Below, one piece after another: positions 21,888 to 35,800 of a DNA stretch of 64,000 nucleotides; position 1 is the stretch's first letter; each line of letters opens with the position of its first letter. Both the position numbers and the translations under genes were made by a program. The stretch is from Sarocladium kiliense. Lineage: Eukaryota > Ascomycota > Sordariomycetes > Hypocreales > Sarocladiaceae. The stretch is from assembly GCA_030734395.1 (NCBI GenBank), contig JAUZTG010000050.1, positions 183,852-247,851 of the forward strand, read 5' to 3'. The notes beneath the pieces are model-generated. The model made no database searches. It saw nothing but the letters and a program-made list of their open reading frames with translations, and had not been told where the DNA came from.

Positions 21888-22145
21888 TTAGTCTTCCACG
21901 TCAATCCTTCTTTCAAAGGCATTCAAGCTTACAATTTCCGTATAAGAGGGTGGCTCTGGTGATCGGCTGGCAGAATGATAGATGAGGACTTTATTGTCCT
22001 TTCTCATAAGCGTCCATACTTCGTACCCACAAAAACTCTCCAGCTCATGCAGCTTCTTTATGGCGGTTCTGCGTCTTCTGTACCCTTTCCGCCTTTCACG
22101 CTCTGCGCGTGTTCGTGGGCAGAGAGCTCGGGCAATGTCTGACAT
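21888..22145 (-). CDS. MADS-like mini protein, 85 aa
   Basis: The frame starts MSDIARALCPRTRAERERRK and continues GYRRRRTAIKKLHELESFCG, then YEVWTLMRKDNKVLIYHSAS. This follows the MADS/SRF pattern R-x-R-x3-x-K-K-x-x-E-L-x-x-L-C-x-x-x-V followed by two beta strands, though several usual core residues differ. The tail PPSYTEIVSLNAFE is compatible with the segment after a MADS fold. If real it would be a short DNA-binding or dominant-negative-like protein lacking any activation region. It might be a fragment. Confidence 0.5.
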   Translation of the reverse strand: MSDIARALCPRTRAERERRKGYRRRRTAIKKLHELESFCGYEVWTLMRKDNKVLIYHSASRSPEPPSYTEIVSLNAFERRIDVED

Positions 22146-22946
22146 AGCGCGGTCCTAGGTCGTCAAGTACCGTTGACTAACATGAAAATCATGTTTCCAA
22201 CATCATTTGGCTAAAATAAGTGGATTGGATGGACTAAATAGTGCACTGTCCCGATTCTGTGCAGCTCCAAGCCGTTGGCGATGAGAGTTAACCTAGTACC
22301 TGTGTGCTGGCCTTCTTAGTAGACCTGTGACGCCAGTAACCAGGCCAAGGGTATGTAAATGCCTGGCTCTCGGCTTGCGGGTACCTCCCGCACCCATAAC
22401 CTGGAAAATGCATTGTTATTCCGAGCCCAGCCTTCCAGTCAGAGGCATTCGTGGTCGCTGGATACGAGAGCGAACCATCTCTCTGAGTGCCAGCTTCCCG
22501 CGGTAAGAAGCTTTATGCAGAAACGAAAGCTGGAAGATCAGGGACTTCGGGAATGGAGAAGACTCAGCCATCACTAGCCAAAAGAAGCCGCTTTATCATG
22601 TTGCGAAACCAACACGCCACCGAAAACTGCCGGAATCAGCTCGCTTTACCGTGAAGCGCGATCCACCTACGATTGGAGAAAAGAGGTAATGGTCGCTTCA
22701 GTCAGGCAGCGATGCCTGGCCGGTCTACGGGTGCCAGGGACCTGGGTGCGGGCCGCCCAGCTGTTGTCGGATTTCGGTATGTACACTTGGCTCCCATGCG
22801 TAGGATCTTGATTGTCAGGTAAAACATTTAAGTCACTTACCCATAACACTGAATGCGCTCGTAGACTGACGTCCAGCCTGGTATAACATTCATCTACCGC
22901 GTCAGCATTGCGAAATTCAATTTGCCTTTACGCTGCTGTCGAAATA
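22146..22946. other. Intergenic stretch
   Basis: Short frames only, with no motif or splice-supported continuation. Confidence 0.45.
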
Positions 22947-23645
22947 ATGCCCGGCTATCCATCGACCTCGGGGGCTGTGGATCAACAGAAAGAGAAGCAC
23001 AACCCCGTCTGGTCCCAGATCATCCAGACACCACTTCCAGATATATGGATGCTTCTTGGCCCTCGCTTGCAATCCGTGGGCAGTGTCCAGGATTGCGCGA
23101 GCGACACTATTTATCTCGCATTGGTGTGCCTAGAGTGGGAAGGCGACCTGCAATATCAGTATAGCCTGGCCGATCTGCGTGCTGCTCTCGTCCCTCATGA
23201 GTATAATGAAGAAACCTGTGAGGCGAGGTAGAGTCACGCAAATATTGTCGTCAACATTTGGTCATGGGCAAAACAGGACGATGCCACAGCAGTCACGAAC
23301 CTTTACTCAACACTCCTGACCGGTAACTCAAACCCTATGAAGACTTATGTTCTGCTGAATCACTGCGGATCTCTGAAATTTGACATATGGGATGTCTGGA
23401 TGGCTGGGCACTGGGAAGCTGACACTGTAATGACTGAGGAACAGCATTTCTTCGATGGCATAGCTGCTTTGGCTGGTCGTCGTTGCAAAGAACGATTTCA
23501 TGTGTCATGCCCTCTAGGAAGGACCTGGTGCTTTTTCGAGTGGGACGGACAACGCTCTGTTGATGGTCTTGGTAAATATAGTTGGCTTATCAACGCGTGG
23601 AGGGAGCATGAGGTGCGCGTGAAGTATGGGAAGTGGAGCGTATAG
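22947..23645 (+). CDS. Hypothetical protein, two exons, 208 aa
   Basis: Exon 1 (MPGYPSTSGAVDQQKEKHN...) ends at about 23217 at a GTGAGG donor; exon 2 begins near 23290 (SVTNLYSTLLTGNSNPMKTY). Joining with the second of two nearby CAG acceptors gives 209 codons in frame; the first acceptor gives an immediate stop. Aromatic-rich, soluble-looking (KFDIWDVWMAGHWEAD, TWCFFEWDG). It is convergent with the giant DUF3638 gene. Function unknown. Confidence 0.45.
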
Positions 23646-26600
23646 CTGACCGGACTCAATATGTTTTCAGTCTGAAGCCTCAAACAACTGATGCAATTTG
23701 TTGTTCGGAGAGCGACCTAAGCCGCGGCCAGGAGACATGATGAAGCGACGTCGTCGGCCTACGCACGAACAGCTGCTCATCAGCAGAGATGTGTTGCTGA
23801 TATTTGGAGGTCATGATCTACTTGTAGTAGCTCCGAGGCAGAAGTATCAGCAAGGAGGAGTGAAGTCCTCAACAGTCAGGAGCCCATCGTTTAGCAATCG
23901 ACCCATATGCGTCTTGTCTATACCCTCACAATCGCGCCTAACCTTCGTGAAGATTCCCTTAAAGAACTTCACACAATCTTCCTGAAGACTTGGTAATGGA
24001 CTTCCTTCCTCGTGGCCTTCGCGTGAGTACTGCAATGGGCAAGGGCCTCGCAGCCCCATGCTGAAGTAGCGAAGAACGCTGGTATACTCCGCGAAGCTGT
24101 CAAAGTAGAGCTGGCCAGCAAACAAATTAAGCTGAAGGATGAGCGACCGAGGAATTGGGGACATCTGCCTCTCCGGCACAGCGTACAAGTCCAAAGAATC
24201 CAGCGGGCGGTAGCCAAGGTTGGGCCGGGTTGCATAGAGGTGCAAGCATACGAACTCCGACGCCATAACTGTGGGAAGTAGCTCTTGTGCCTCATACGGG
24301 CTTATTATGACCATACGTTCCACAACGTCCGGTGATGGGTGATGCGGGCCCGTGAGAATCCACTGGACATGTCTTTGGAAGCAGTCCTGCGCCCCGAATG
24401 CAGCCTCGCCTTCTATTCGGATGGTCTGGGCGTAATCGCGCGATACGAGAAGGTCCCAGCGGCGTTGAGACAGATCCATATGAGCTGCAGCTGATGTCTC
24501 CGAGAACGCCTTGAGCGCTGGCATGACTGCTTCTGACTGGTCGTGCAGGATGCCCTTCAATGCAAATCGGCGAATGTCGGGATGAACACGATGCGGCAAT
24601 GGCTTAGCCGGTGGCGCCCTCTGAATCTGACGCTCACGCTCGATCTCAGGTGACAGTTCGCGCTCTTGTTCCTCCCTGAATGTAGCATTCCGGTGGTCCA
24701 GTGCTCCAAAATCTCGGCATCGTAGGTCAATGGCATCATCAGTCGCGTCATCCAGTTCCTGGCCCACTTGTCTCTCCGCGAGAGGCCGGTATCTTGCCTC
24801 AATAGACTGTGCCTCGTCTTCAAGGAACCCACGAGCGTCTCCCGAAGATATTGTAATGCTTCCATCCCCATCACGAGAACCGGACCATAGCCTCTCATGC
24901 TCTTGGTATCGCTTGCCCTGCATCGCCCAGACTGGGATGCTCCGACTGATGTCTCGCCAAGTCTCGGATATAGCCCACTTAAGGATCATTGCCACTTCAA
25001 TTGCAGAGCCGTGGTCATTTCTGGAACGCATTCTCATATCGATCTCGTGCGGGACACAGAAGGTCACCGATTGCCCCTTGCCTAGCTCTCTCATTCTCAT
25101 GCACGCTGTGAATATCTGTCAGTTCTGTCTCTGCACAGCGGCCGGCAAGTGAACACACCTTGAACGAGCCTATCCTTTGTGAGATTTGCTCCCAGAGTGA
25201 CGGCGGCGCGGTAGTTCTGTGGCAACTTCAAATCCGTGCCTCTTGTATGTGCCTCGTCCAAGAATACGAGGCAAGAATCCAGTTGGCCAGCGTACGGTGA
25301 TGTATGTAGCGGCTCGATAGTATTGTGCCGGTTCAGTACGCAAATGCGGTCGTGGTCATCGAAGAACACTACTGCTTTAGTGCGCTCATCATCTCGGAGC
25401 ATTGTGAGCCACGTCTGGGCCACCTCAAGGTTGGTGAGCTCCAAGATCTGCGCCCCGACGTCGAGGATGACCCGCACTGGGTCCTGTAGCGACACCGCCA
25501 GGGACAAAAGCCTTTCAGCATCAGACATCGAAGACGAACCACCATGAGAGTCCATCGACACTACCCGAGTTTCTGGCTGCAATAGATAGGAAAGTACCAG
25601 AGCGTTGGTATGATGCTGGTCAGGCAGGTCGAGCTGCTGCACTGACAGGGGAAGGACAACGCGAGAGTCGTTCGTCCCACTGAAGCCAGTCGTTGGGAGG
25701 CTCTTCAGCTCTCCGAGGTCCCAGCCTGATGCCGTAAGTTTGTGCGGGAACTCCTTCATATCCTTCGTGAAGATCATGTGGGAGAGAAAATAGTCGACGG
25801 CGGCCTTTGCGTAACGGAAGCAGGGAAATACGACGCTCGTACACTGGAATACATCTTCCAGGTTCAGCCCTTTCAGCTGCTGGAATGAGGCTGGTAAGTT
25901 ATTTGCGTCGCTCACCCATGCCTGGTATTCCATGTCTGCTTGGTCTGACTGACAGAGATGGCGGAACGCTTCAAACAGGTTGTCGTCGGTCAGACCACCG
26001 TAGTAGTAGCTGAGGCATGTTAGGAGAATCACCACCTCGGGATGGCTGAACTCGGATCGTGGGCTCGGCTGGTCTTTTGCCCTGTATGGGACTGCAAGTC
26101 TAGTCGGGGGCTTTCTGTTGTGAACAAGCCCGTAGTCCACTCTCCATCTCTTCTGCGCAAATACAAACGCCAGTACGCGGTCTGCTATGAGCCCGCGCAG
26201 CAGCAGTAATGTTTTGCTTGTTTGTTTGGACCAGAAGCTGCTTTCTTCGACCGCTTTTATGTCGGTCTCACTAAGGTCGGTGACAGTGAGGTACTTGTAG
26301 ACGGCAGGCCGAACAGAAGAAGTAAGCCTCGACACGGGAAAGCCGCAGAGTCCAACATCGCAAATCCGCGTTGCCACAAAGCTCAAGAGCAGTTTCTCAG
26401 CATCTTCTTTTAGGATCCTAGTCCGTGGGAAACTCCCGGAGCATTGAGGAGAAACCTCTATCGACTCAGGAAGTAGCTTATGGACCACCGGCACGGTTTT
26501 CCTTAAGATATCCAGGACATCGTGAATACATGTCCATCGGTCCGGGCTGTTATCGATGGGCTGCTGCAAGCCAAGGGTGTATATGAGCTCAAACTTCACG

Positions 26601-29600
26601 CTGAAATTCTCGTCGCTTTCATCGACAATGTCCCGCGTCGTCTGATTAAGGAAATCCAGCGACTCGAGCATGCTGCGTCCGATTTCGTGCTTCCCAACGA
26701 TCATGCGCTCCAGTGCCATAAGCCTGAAAGACAGTATATGCTCAGGTTGAACAAGTAGAACACCTCCTTCGGCGATACAGTCGTGAAAAATGCTCTGGAT
26801 CTCAGCCATGTCCGACTTCTTGGGCTGAACGTCGCGGGAGAATGGCAACTGGTAGATGGGCCTGTTTATCAAACCTCCGAGCTTCGAAACCAGCATCTGT
26901 AGCATCTGATTGGCCTGCGGCTTCCCGACAACTACTCTCAAGAGGCGCTGCCCGTCCGCCAGCGCAGTGACGATCATCGGGACAATTACCGAGGACTTGC
27001 CCTCTCCCATATTAAGCTGCATGACCTGGTTGCGACCAGTCGGCGTGCTTATCATGCTCTGGGCGACCTGCGCCTGGACATCTCGGATCGTGATGCCACA
27101 CTCTATTTCAAGAAGGAGCGTCTCGGGGTGATCGTACGGGTCCCAAGTTATATGTCCCGTGTTGATGAGATCCTTGATCAGCGCCGCCGCATCATTGCAC
27201 AAGCCGAGGCGCCGTGTCGTTTGCTGCACGAAACTGAGAGCGAGACCATACTGTACGATGGACTTCTTCCAGTCCTCTGAGAGCCGGTGCCACCTCTTCT
27301 GTGAAAGCTGCTGCAAAAAGAACGCCGGAGTAAGCCTTGGCCATTGCTTCAATCGACCTTCCACGTTGTCCACCGAGAAGCCCACTGCATCAAGTATCTC
27401 AGCGTAGAGACGATCTACGCGTTTCTGATAATATGCCTGCTGCTGTTGTAGGAGATATCGTATAGTCTCGATCGGACTCGCGAGCTCGACCGTTTTGTTC
27501 CACTCTCCCAACGACCGATGACTGGCTCTCAACGCGGTGACATAGCGTTCCTCATATGCTGTAGTGGCCTTGGACTCTAGATCTGAGATCAAACGTAAAA
27601 GTAGACCTTTGGTATCGATTGTACCCTCCGTACGCACCAAAAAATGCGTCATCGTAGGGGGTCCCATTGGTACTGTTTTAGGGGCTGGACCTGTGAACAA
27701 GCCATCAACAGTCACGAAACGCCGAGCACGGCGAGTCTTCCACTTGGATACGGTGATGGACGGAGACTCCATGTACCAGTGTTGACAGGCTCGAGGGATA
27801 AGGCTGATGAGCTCATCAACGTACTGTTTCAAAAGCCGGTTGTCGTTCCACGCTTTGAACAGAGACTCAGCCGCAGTCACTGCGTTCCTTGTGTTGTAGT
27901 ACTGCGACCACTCATATTCTCTCGCCTCGAGTGTGGTCCTGTCCAGAATCCCACATGGCCACTGGCTCGACAGGGCGCTGACAAGTCTATGCCGAGGTGC
28001 CTGTTGATTCTGCGAGTATATCTTTTGCCGCCTTGTAGCATACATGCGCTTTGATTCGCCCTGGTCTCGAGGGAGGGAGGCCTCGGGAGACTGTTGAAGG
28101 GGAACGCAATACTGCTGCACGGTGAGCACAAGCCTATCACGTTTCAAATTTTTTCCGCTGGATAAGGTGAAACTGCAAGCTCCCGGAGGCATAACGTGTG
28201 CGATCGCGGGAAGACGGAATGCTGAAAGCGCGTACAGCATCGGCATGTCAGCCGCTGCCGAATAAGCGATTGAAGACAGCCATATAGTGAACTTGAACTT
28301 GCTGACTGCGTCGGGCTGCCTGCTGAGTAGGAGATGGAGCTTGATAAAGTTTTGGGCGATGTAGCTGCCGTCTTGGAAGAGCCATCGACCGTCGTAGCTA
28401 AGTTTGTCCGGAGTCAAGGCTTCAGAATCGTTTTTCACACTCTCATGCATCGTCAAATATTGCCAGACGTGGTCTTCTAGGTCCAGCGGCAGTTGAAATA
28501 GTGGCATGATCTCCCCGGAGTACATGATCTTGGACATAGCAGCCGCACGTTGTGAAGACGTCGAGCCCTTCCACTGATCCCTGGCAGGGTACACCACGTC
28601 ATGGTGCGTGGAGAATCTCTCGGCGCCGAATTCTGCACCTCGAAATGTCGACGAGCGGATGCCATCTCGTGCTAGGAGGTGGCCATCGACACCTTGCAAA
28701 TCCGGTGGCTGGACGTACGATTCTGGATGGAAAAGCCGATACCGAGTGTGTCTATCCAGTAGATCTTGGACCGCGAGATGGTAGCCTCCATGTTGAGCCA
28801 TGAATCCCAGTGCGCCGTCCCACTCGACCACCTGCATCACCCGCTCATTGGCTGGGTAGTTTCGTCTACGAGGAGTCAACTGAGAAATCATGGCAAGGAC
28901 AGCCATGCTTTCCGTGCTCAAGGCGTCAAATGACTTGACAGCCGCAGAGCCTAGGATCGACAATGCTTGTTCAGTCCCTGTCTTGCCGGTGAGGGTGTCC
29001 GGCAGGCAAAACGACGTCAAAGCATGTAAGTAACAGATCCATAGCCTAGCGAGCAAGCTCCCATCACTGACAAGCCTCCCAAGCTGGTCGTCAATGCGGT
29101 ACGCAAAGGCCCTAGTGGCTGAGCCCTTGTCGATATGTACGAGCTCATGCTCTGGGGTGTGTCTGTAGCTCAGCGTTCCATGAGGAATCAAGATCATTCT
29201 AGGGACGTCAATTCCTCTTCCCCGAAGAATGATCTTGCTGCGGAGTCCAACCAGGCTGCCGATTTGCTGGTCTTCGTCGATGAACATGCCGCGATACTGC
29301 TGGGAGTAGATCCGACCATCGTCCGGGGACATGTAGAACCCAAGGCGCAACCTCGGAAGCTCAATTCTCACTGAGCCACTGCCCGAGTCGAAAATGACGT
29401 GCAAATGGAAACGGTTCTCAAGTGGCGTCAGTATCATTTCCATAACTTCAGCCGTCTTACTTCGAACATCAATAAGGCTTCCATCTTCGGCATCCAGAGC
29501 CCACAATCCCTCAGCTTCGGTGCTCTTTAGAATCCATGTCGAATCAGACAAGTCCCAGGGGCCCTTCTGCTGGCAAAAGATCACCGCGTTGCTCTCCACA

Positions 29601-32399
29601 TTGTACCAGTGAACGTAGTCCTCAATGAGCGCGACGGGCAAGCAGCGCTCAAGACAGCTACGTGGAACGAGCTCGTGCATCTGGTTGTCGTGGCCTTGCG
29701 CTTGAACGAGAAGCTCGGATCCTGAGGACATGCCGAAATGCAAGGTATACCCAGCAATCTTGTTCTTTGCCGAGAACCGCATGCCTGGTATGGCCGTGGG
29801 CATGACTTCGATGGCAGTATGCCCAAACAGGACCTGGTACATACTGTGACTCTCATACTCGCTCGGCAAGCGACTCAGCGGGACGCCATTGACGAGGAGC
29901 TCGCCGTTGAGAAGGTTGAAATGTACCACCAGAATCTCTTCCGCCCCTAAAGTGGTGGCATCCGTAGTCAACCAGTTGTCATGGGCTGACGACAGCCTTC
30001 TCCAGTCTGAGGACGCTTGAAACGCGGGCCACTGCCTCTGTACAACACTGTTCAAGGGCTCATCTCCTTGTTCAACGATTATCTCGGCCACGCGCTGGTA
30101 GATCCTGTAAGAGAGACGCTGCCATCGTCTGTACAGCAAGTCATTCAGACTTCCGGGCAGCCTCGCTGCTTGTTTTGTTTCCTGAATCAAAATGGAGCAT
30201 CGCAAGAAGTCGTGAACCAACCTTGATGCACGAAGAATATCCCTCAAGGTTGGGGAGTCGAGACAGAGTGATGAGGAGCAAATCAGAGCATTGGTGAGAA
30301 TCCTGTCGCCAAGCTCCGCCCTCTCCCCATAGTCGGTGGACATGTACAGCTTCTCACTGAGATCCTCAAGCCAGTGCATACTGGTTTCCCTAGCACTTTT
30401 GAGAAACTCCAAGCATCTCCCCTGCAAATGTTCATCCCGTGTCAACGTGTGAATTCGACACGCCAGGGAGATTAACGTAAACAGCGTATGATGAGCCTGC
30501 CAGTTGTCTCGAATGCCTTTCAAAGTCTCGTCAAGTCCGTCAAGAAGAGCACGGGAAATTCTGGCGTCTTTGAAGACCACGTGACTCTCTCGAAGGACAG
30601 CATGACTCCCTCGCGGTCCCGCCTGGTGGGCACACTGCAGAATTGTATAGGTGGCCTCGGGGGTGTTTAGATTGATCGAAGGGGCTCGAAGCTGGACGAG
30701 AATGTTCTGCCACTGGATGCGGTAGCCCAACGGGATAGAGCAAAGCGCTTTGAAGTCGCCAAGAGGCATGTCCGCCGGACACGTCGACTGGCTTGCTATG
30801 ACAGTGTTGGGCGACTGTCCACTGGGATACCATGGTCCTCGACGCAAGAACTTTTGCAGAGAAGATGATTTCGCGGGTAGTTCGTAAGTGCATTTCTCCT
30901 CGACCTTCTCACCCCAATTGAGGTCATGAACGAAGGAGCGGACTTGCTGGTCATAATAGCGGTAACGTAGAGCGTTCCGGAGACACACGTCCTTGATTGT
31001 GACGCTTCCCACTTTCTTCACCCTTCGATGCGTTGCTTCATGGGGCTTATTCTCCGAAAGCGCTGCTATGCGCTGGTGTGTCCTAAACGGCTGGAAGTAC
31101 GTCGATAGGGCTTTGTAGGTTGCAGGAGTATGTTCGCTTCGAGGTTGCTCGTGCGAGCAATATGCCGATCCCAGCACGTCCAATTGCAGGAAGGTAGTAG
31201 CATCGCGCCAGTGGCCAAAGGATGGCGGGACCAGAAGCTCAAAGACAGTGGAGGATGCCTCTAGGCGGTCATGGGGTAGAGGCCATTCATGTACCTGTAT
31301 GCTGATGGCTTCGGCCTCCCGAGCGTAGCTGCACCTCAGGCATCGCGTTGCATAATGCTTTTCGACATAATCCTCGTCCCAATCTGACCATTCGCTGACC
31401 ATTTGGCAGCTGGTAGATTCATATCGACTCATTAGGCCGTCGTACTGCTCTTTCTTGTTTCGGAACTCGTCTTCTTTCTTTTGGCGACATTGTGCTGCTC
31501 CACGTTCTATGCTTCTCATCAAGCCCTGATGTTCTGGGGAGAGCTGGTAGTATTTTGCAGAGAAGCTGTTTCGTGTGCCGAATGCTCCCAGCACGTCGGA
31601 CGATGGGTGTGTCGATCTAGAGATACGGTTTGCCAGATATTCTTCTACAGCGAGAAGCCTTTTCATCTGAAGCTGGGACGGCAACAGAAGACTCTGGAAC
31701 AGCTCCTTGGCGATTCCTGGATCGTAGTCTTGCAGGAGCGGGCTTGCTGCGAGGGCCGCCTCATCGCAGCCTACCCATAGCTCAAGGATAGTAAGAATCA
31801 TCAAGGAAGTGGACTCGGGGTCTGAGGAGTACTCAGGCTCGGCCAGCTGGTGATATCTCTCCATAAGATGTCTCAGCTGTCCACTTGTAACATCGCGAGG
31901 CGTGTCAAGCCATGACCTGAGGTTGCAGGCAACCCAAGTCTCAAAGGCCATGAGCTCAAAGCGCAGTTGATCACCAGACGTACCATAAAGCGATGGGAGT
32001 GCCTGACCGTCGCCCTTTTCCAGTTTGAAAGCAGGCTTAAAGTCAACACGACTCTGGTCGAGGCGTCTTGCACCGAGACTTTCGATAAACTCATCGAGAC
32101 CAGGCATACGACCCAGGGTGTCCTGCCTGAAATTGCAATCAAGCAAGTTTGTCAGAGGAGGCTTGAGGACTTCCAGGCTCTGGATCCTGTTCCATCTTGT
32201 CTCCAAAATCCGATCGGTGTCGCTCAATGTACGGCGTACGGTATCTTGTACAAGACTGCTGATTCTATCGATCTTGAGTAGACGCTGACGTATCTTGGCG
32301 CTCATAGCCATGAGAAAGTCACTATGATATTCGTAACGGCACGTCTTCGATAGAATTCTGGCCATGGCAAAGATCATGAATTCCTTGTAGGGACTGTCT

Positions 32400-32413
32400 G
32401 GCTCTTCCGGGCT
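32400..32413. repeat. 14-bp target site duplication, left copy
   Basis: ggctcttccgggct, identical to 38357-38370. It lies in coding sequence for SPEEP of the DUF3638 protein. One or two end bases are ambiguous because the tail begins with aag. Confidence 0.9.
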
Positions 32414-32864
32414 AAGTTAAGTTAAGTTAAGTGTATTTTCCGTCCAGCGGCCAGATGGCCGCTCAAAGCCCCTATAGGGTACGGGGACGTGCTGGGCTAC
32501 TGGCTATGTCTAGATACAGAGAGTGGATCTTAGATTAGTCATCAAATTGACAAAGTTTGACCACCCCTTGTTGATCCAGCTCTGGGCGTAAACAGAAACC
32601 ACCATCCAGCATGGCGTCGGCTCTATGGCTCATCCTTCCTTACCTACTGCCCGTCAGCGGGTCATCTAGGTGCAGCGTGTTGCGTACTGCGTGCATTGGT
32701 CTTTGTTTGGGGACCGGCAGAGACCCTCGTCGTCGGCTGCGCAAGCGGCCTTGAGTGGTCCCAGTCAGTCGTAGGGTGTTCCAGCACCCTACGGCTGGCT
32801 GAGCCCGGAAGAGGAGAATGGAACTTGAAGATTGTGCACAGGTGTGCGTCGTTGAGCTCCGTCC

Positions 32865-35800
32865 CTAGTAACGGAAGCAGACCCTCTCGAAGAAAGCGCT
32901 GCTTTTCGCTATCTTGACGAACTCATTGAAGTTCTTGCCTATTGCACGGTTGACCGCCGCAGTCGGTGAGGGTGCCAGCCTCATCCGACATCGCGGCGGC
33001 ACTTTCCGGCAGTAGAAGATGTGACTCGGTGCTTTGCGTCGTCCGCATGAACAAAGGAGCTGCGCGTCTGCGTGTTCAAGCCGCTCGTGGTAGTCCGCAA
33101 AGTCGCCATGTTGTGACCTAGCAGCGACGAGATGGTGCAGAGTGCCTCGTGGGAGGTTCAGCTCCGGTGGGCATCGTGTTGTGGCTGGGAGCTTGAGGGC
33201 TCTGTAGTTTTCTGGCGCGGATTCTTCCCACCAGACCTGGAACGCGTCCTTCGATCGCTGTCTGGCGGCTCGGCGCAGGTATGCCAAGGTTGGGAGAGCG
33301 CCTGTTGGGGTTGCCTCGAGGCATCCAGCCTTTGCCAAGGCGTCGGCTTCATCGTTACCAGGAATCCCTGTATGGCCTGGGACCCAGCGAACTGTTGTGG
33401 CACCGTGTGCGGCAGCGAGGTCTTGGAACTCGATGAAGATGTCTTGTGAGGAGTCGGAGGGTTTGCCGCGTAGGCACCTGGCCGCGGCAATGTTGTCGAG
33501 ACATACGATGATTGGTGTCGGAGCGGAACTTCCTTGATGTTCGAGGGCTGCTTTGAGCCCTTCAAGGGCGCCGGTGGCCTCGGAGTCGAAGACCTCAGCT
33601 AGGCCAAGACGGCCGCAGCCGCGGGCGATTTGTTGTCCGTCCTGGTGCACGGCGAATCCATAGCCAGCGGCGCCTTCGTTTGTCTTCGAGCCGTCGGAAT
33701 AGACGACCAAGGTAAGTGATGGTAGGTCTTGGAGCCAGTCCCGGAAATCTGCGGCTGTGTCCTTTTTAGATGCTGTCTGAAGAGGTTCTTGTTTGCTTGG
33801 GCAGTGCTGTAGCAGCACCGGTCTCTTGCAACTCGGCAAGAGCTCATTGGTCCTGCGAAGGCGTGTCCGAGGGGCTGCAGGTGTTTGTTGATACTTTCGC
33901 TTGATTAGCCTGATGATCGGTGGCGTGATGGCCGTGCGAGTGCGGGAGGCGAGCGGGTGCGCTGCGTCGAGCCCCTTGAGACGAGCTGCAAATCGCAAGC
34001 GCGATGCTTCCAGCAGTTGTGCAACTGGTGGGATGCCACTCTCCCGGTGCAAGGTGGCTATCGGTGTAGTTCTCCACACCGGTAGTACAGCTCTCATAGA
34101 TTGCTTGAGGCATTTGTTCATCTTCTTGATCAGGGACTTTACTCTGGTTGATACGCCTTTCGATGGCTGCGACCACGACGGGCGCGTCAAGCCTGGGTAC
34201 CACGCTTCAGCTCCGAAGAGGAGGACTGGCTCGACGCATGCCCGCACGGCCTGTCTCACGAGTGACGGGCGAGGTCCATGTTTTGTGTTTGTGAGGCCAC
34301 GCAGATGGCGTGCCACATTTTGCGCCTTGGCCGTCCACTTCTCAACGTGTGTCTTGAAGGATAGTGTCCTGTCGAGCCAGATCCCGAGCCACCGCATCGC
34401 GGCTTCGGGCCGCTTTACCATCTCGCCGTGCCTCACCGGAGGGGGTTCCCTTTTTATGGGCTTCCTGGAGAAGTGCATGACTTCCGTTTTGTCGGGGTCG
34501 AAGGAGACGCCGTTCGCAGCGCCCCAACTGGCCAGTTCATCGATTCTCTGAGCTGCTTCAGCAGCCGTTGCCTCGAGTGAGTCGCCGATGCACAGGATCG
34601 CCGTGTCGTCGGCATACCCGAAGCGGCCTTGCGCATTGCCCAAACGATAGATCGGCTCAGTGTAGAGCAGGAAGAGGATCGGGGACGTAGGGGACCCCTG
34701 CGGCAGGCCGCATTGCAGAGGTGTTGAGGGTGTCGTTATGTCTTGGTATCTGATGCGGGCTGACCGGTCGCTCATGAACGAGTGAACCCACCGTGCGATG
34801 TGCTCCGGCCAGCCTTGTTCCCGGAGTCTTGCTGTAAGGCGGTTTCGCATCACAGTGTCGAAAGCGCCCTGAATATCCATGGTGACAAGCGTCACGACCT
34901 GATCTCTGGCGAAAGCTTCTTCTATGTCGTGTACGAGGGCAGCGACAAGGTCGACCGCTGACCGCTTAGGCAAGGCTCCGCTTTGTTGCGGATGCAGGAC
35001 GCCGTGGTGTATAGATGCCCAGGCTAGCCTCCCAGCGATGAGGCGTTCCAGGCCTTTCCCGAGGCATGAGAGGAGGGAAATAGGTCTCCAGGAGCGTGGG
35101 GAGGTGAGATCCCGTCGCCCCGGTTTCGGGATCATAACGACTTCAGCCTCGCGAAATGCTTTTGGGTGATAGCCCGCCGATAGGCATTCCCGAAAGAGGG
35201 TGCAGACGTGTTCCGCGATGGCGTGCCAGGACGCACGTAGTAGCTTGACCGTGATGTTGTCTGCTCCTGGTGATGTGTTCCCGGCTCGCAGAATGGCGTC
35301 CTTCACTTCTTCAGGTGTCACTTCTGTAGAGAAGGGAACTTTCCTGGGCGGGTCAATGGACTCCCAGGGGTCCAGTATATCGTTCTCAGAGGTACGTCGC
35401 TCCAAGGTGGCGCGTCTCAGTGCCTCGGCCTTCTCCTGTTGCGACTCGTATACCACGTCACCGACTTGTAGCGGTGGAGGCTGGAAGGGTCCAGGTGATT
35501 TGATCCACCTTGCCGCCTTGAAGATGGAGGAGCTGTCGGAGAGATTGTCGATAAGCTCGCGCCAGTACCTTCTCTTTTCTTTTCGAACAACGCGTTGGAA
35601 ATCCCTTCTGGCCATCTGGGCATCTTTGCAGAAGCCCAGCGGGTAGGCCCTCCTGATCGCTCGGTATTTGGCCGCAGCGGAGGCGCATTCCTCTGTCCAC
35701 CAGGGTGCGCTTCTGCCTTTCTTGTGTGCTGGTCGTCCCGCAGCCTTGACAGCCTTTTGGAGGATCGTCACAAGGTCAGATGCCAATGTGTCGAGCTCTT

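Noticed and set aside
28000..31800. Many 60-130 aa plus-strand frames opposite the giant gene
   Set aside because: They are shadows of a 2,426-aa uninterrupted coding frame.
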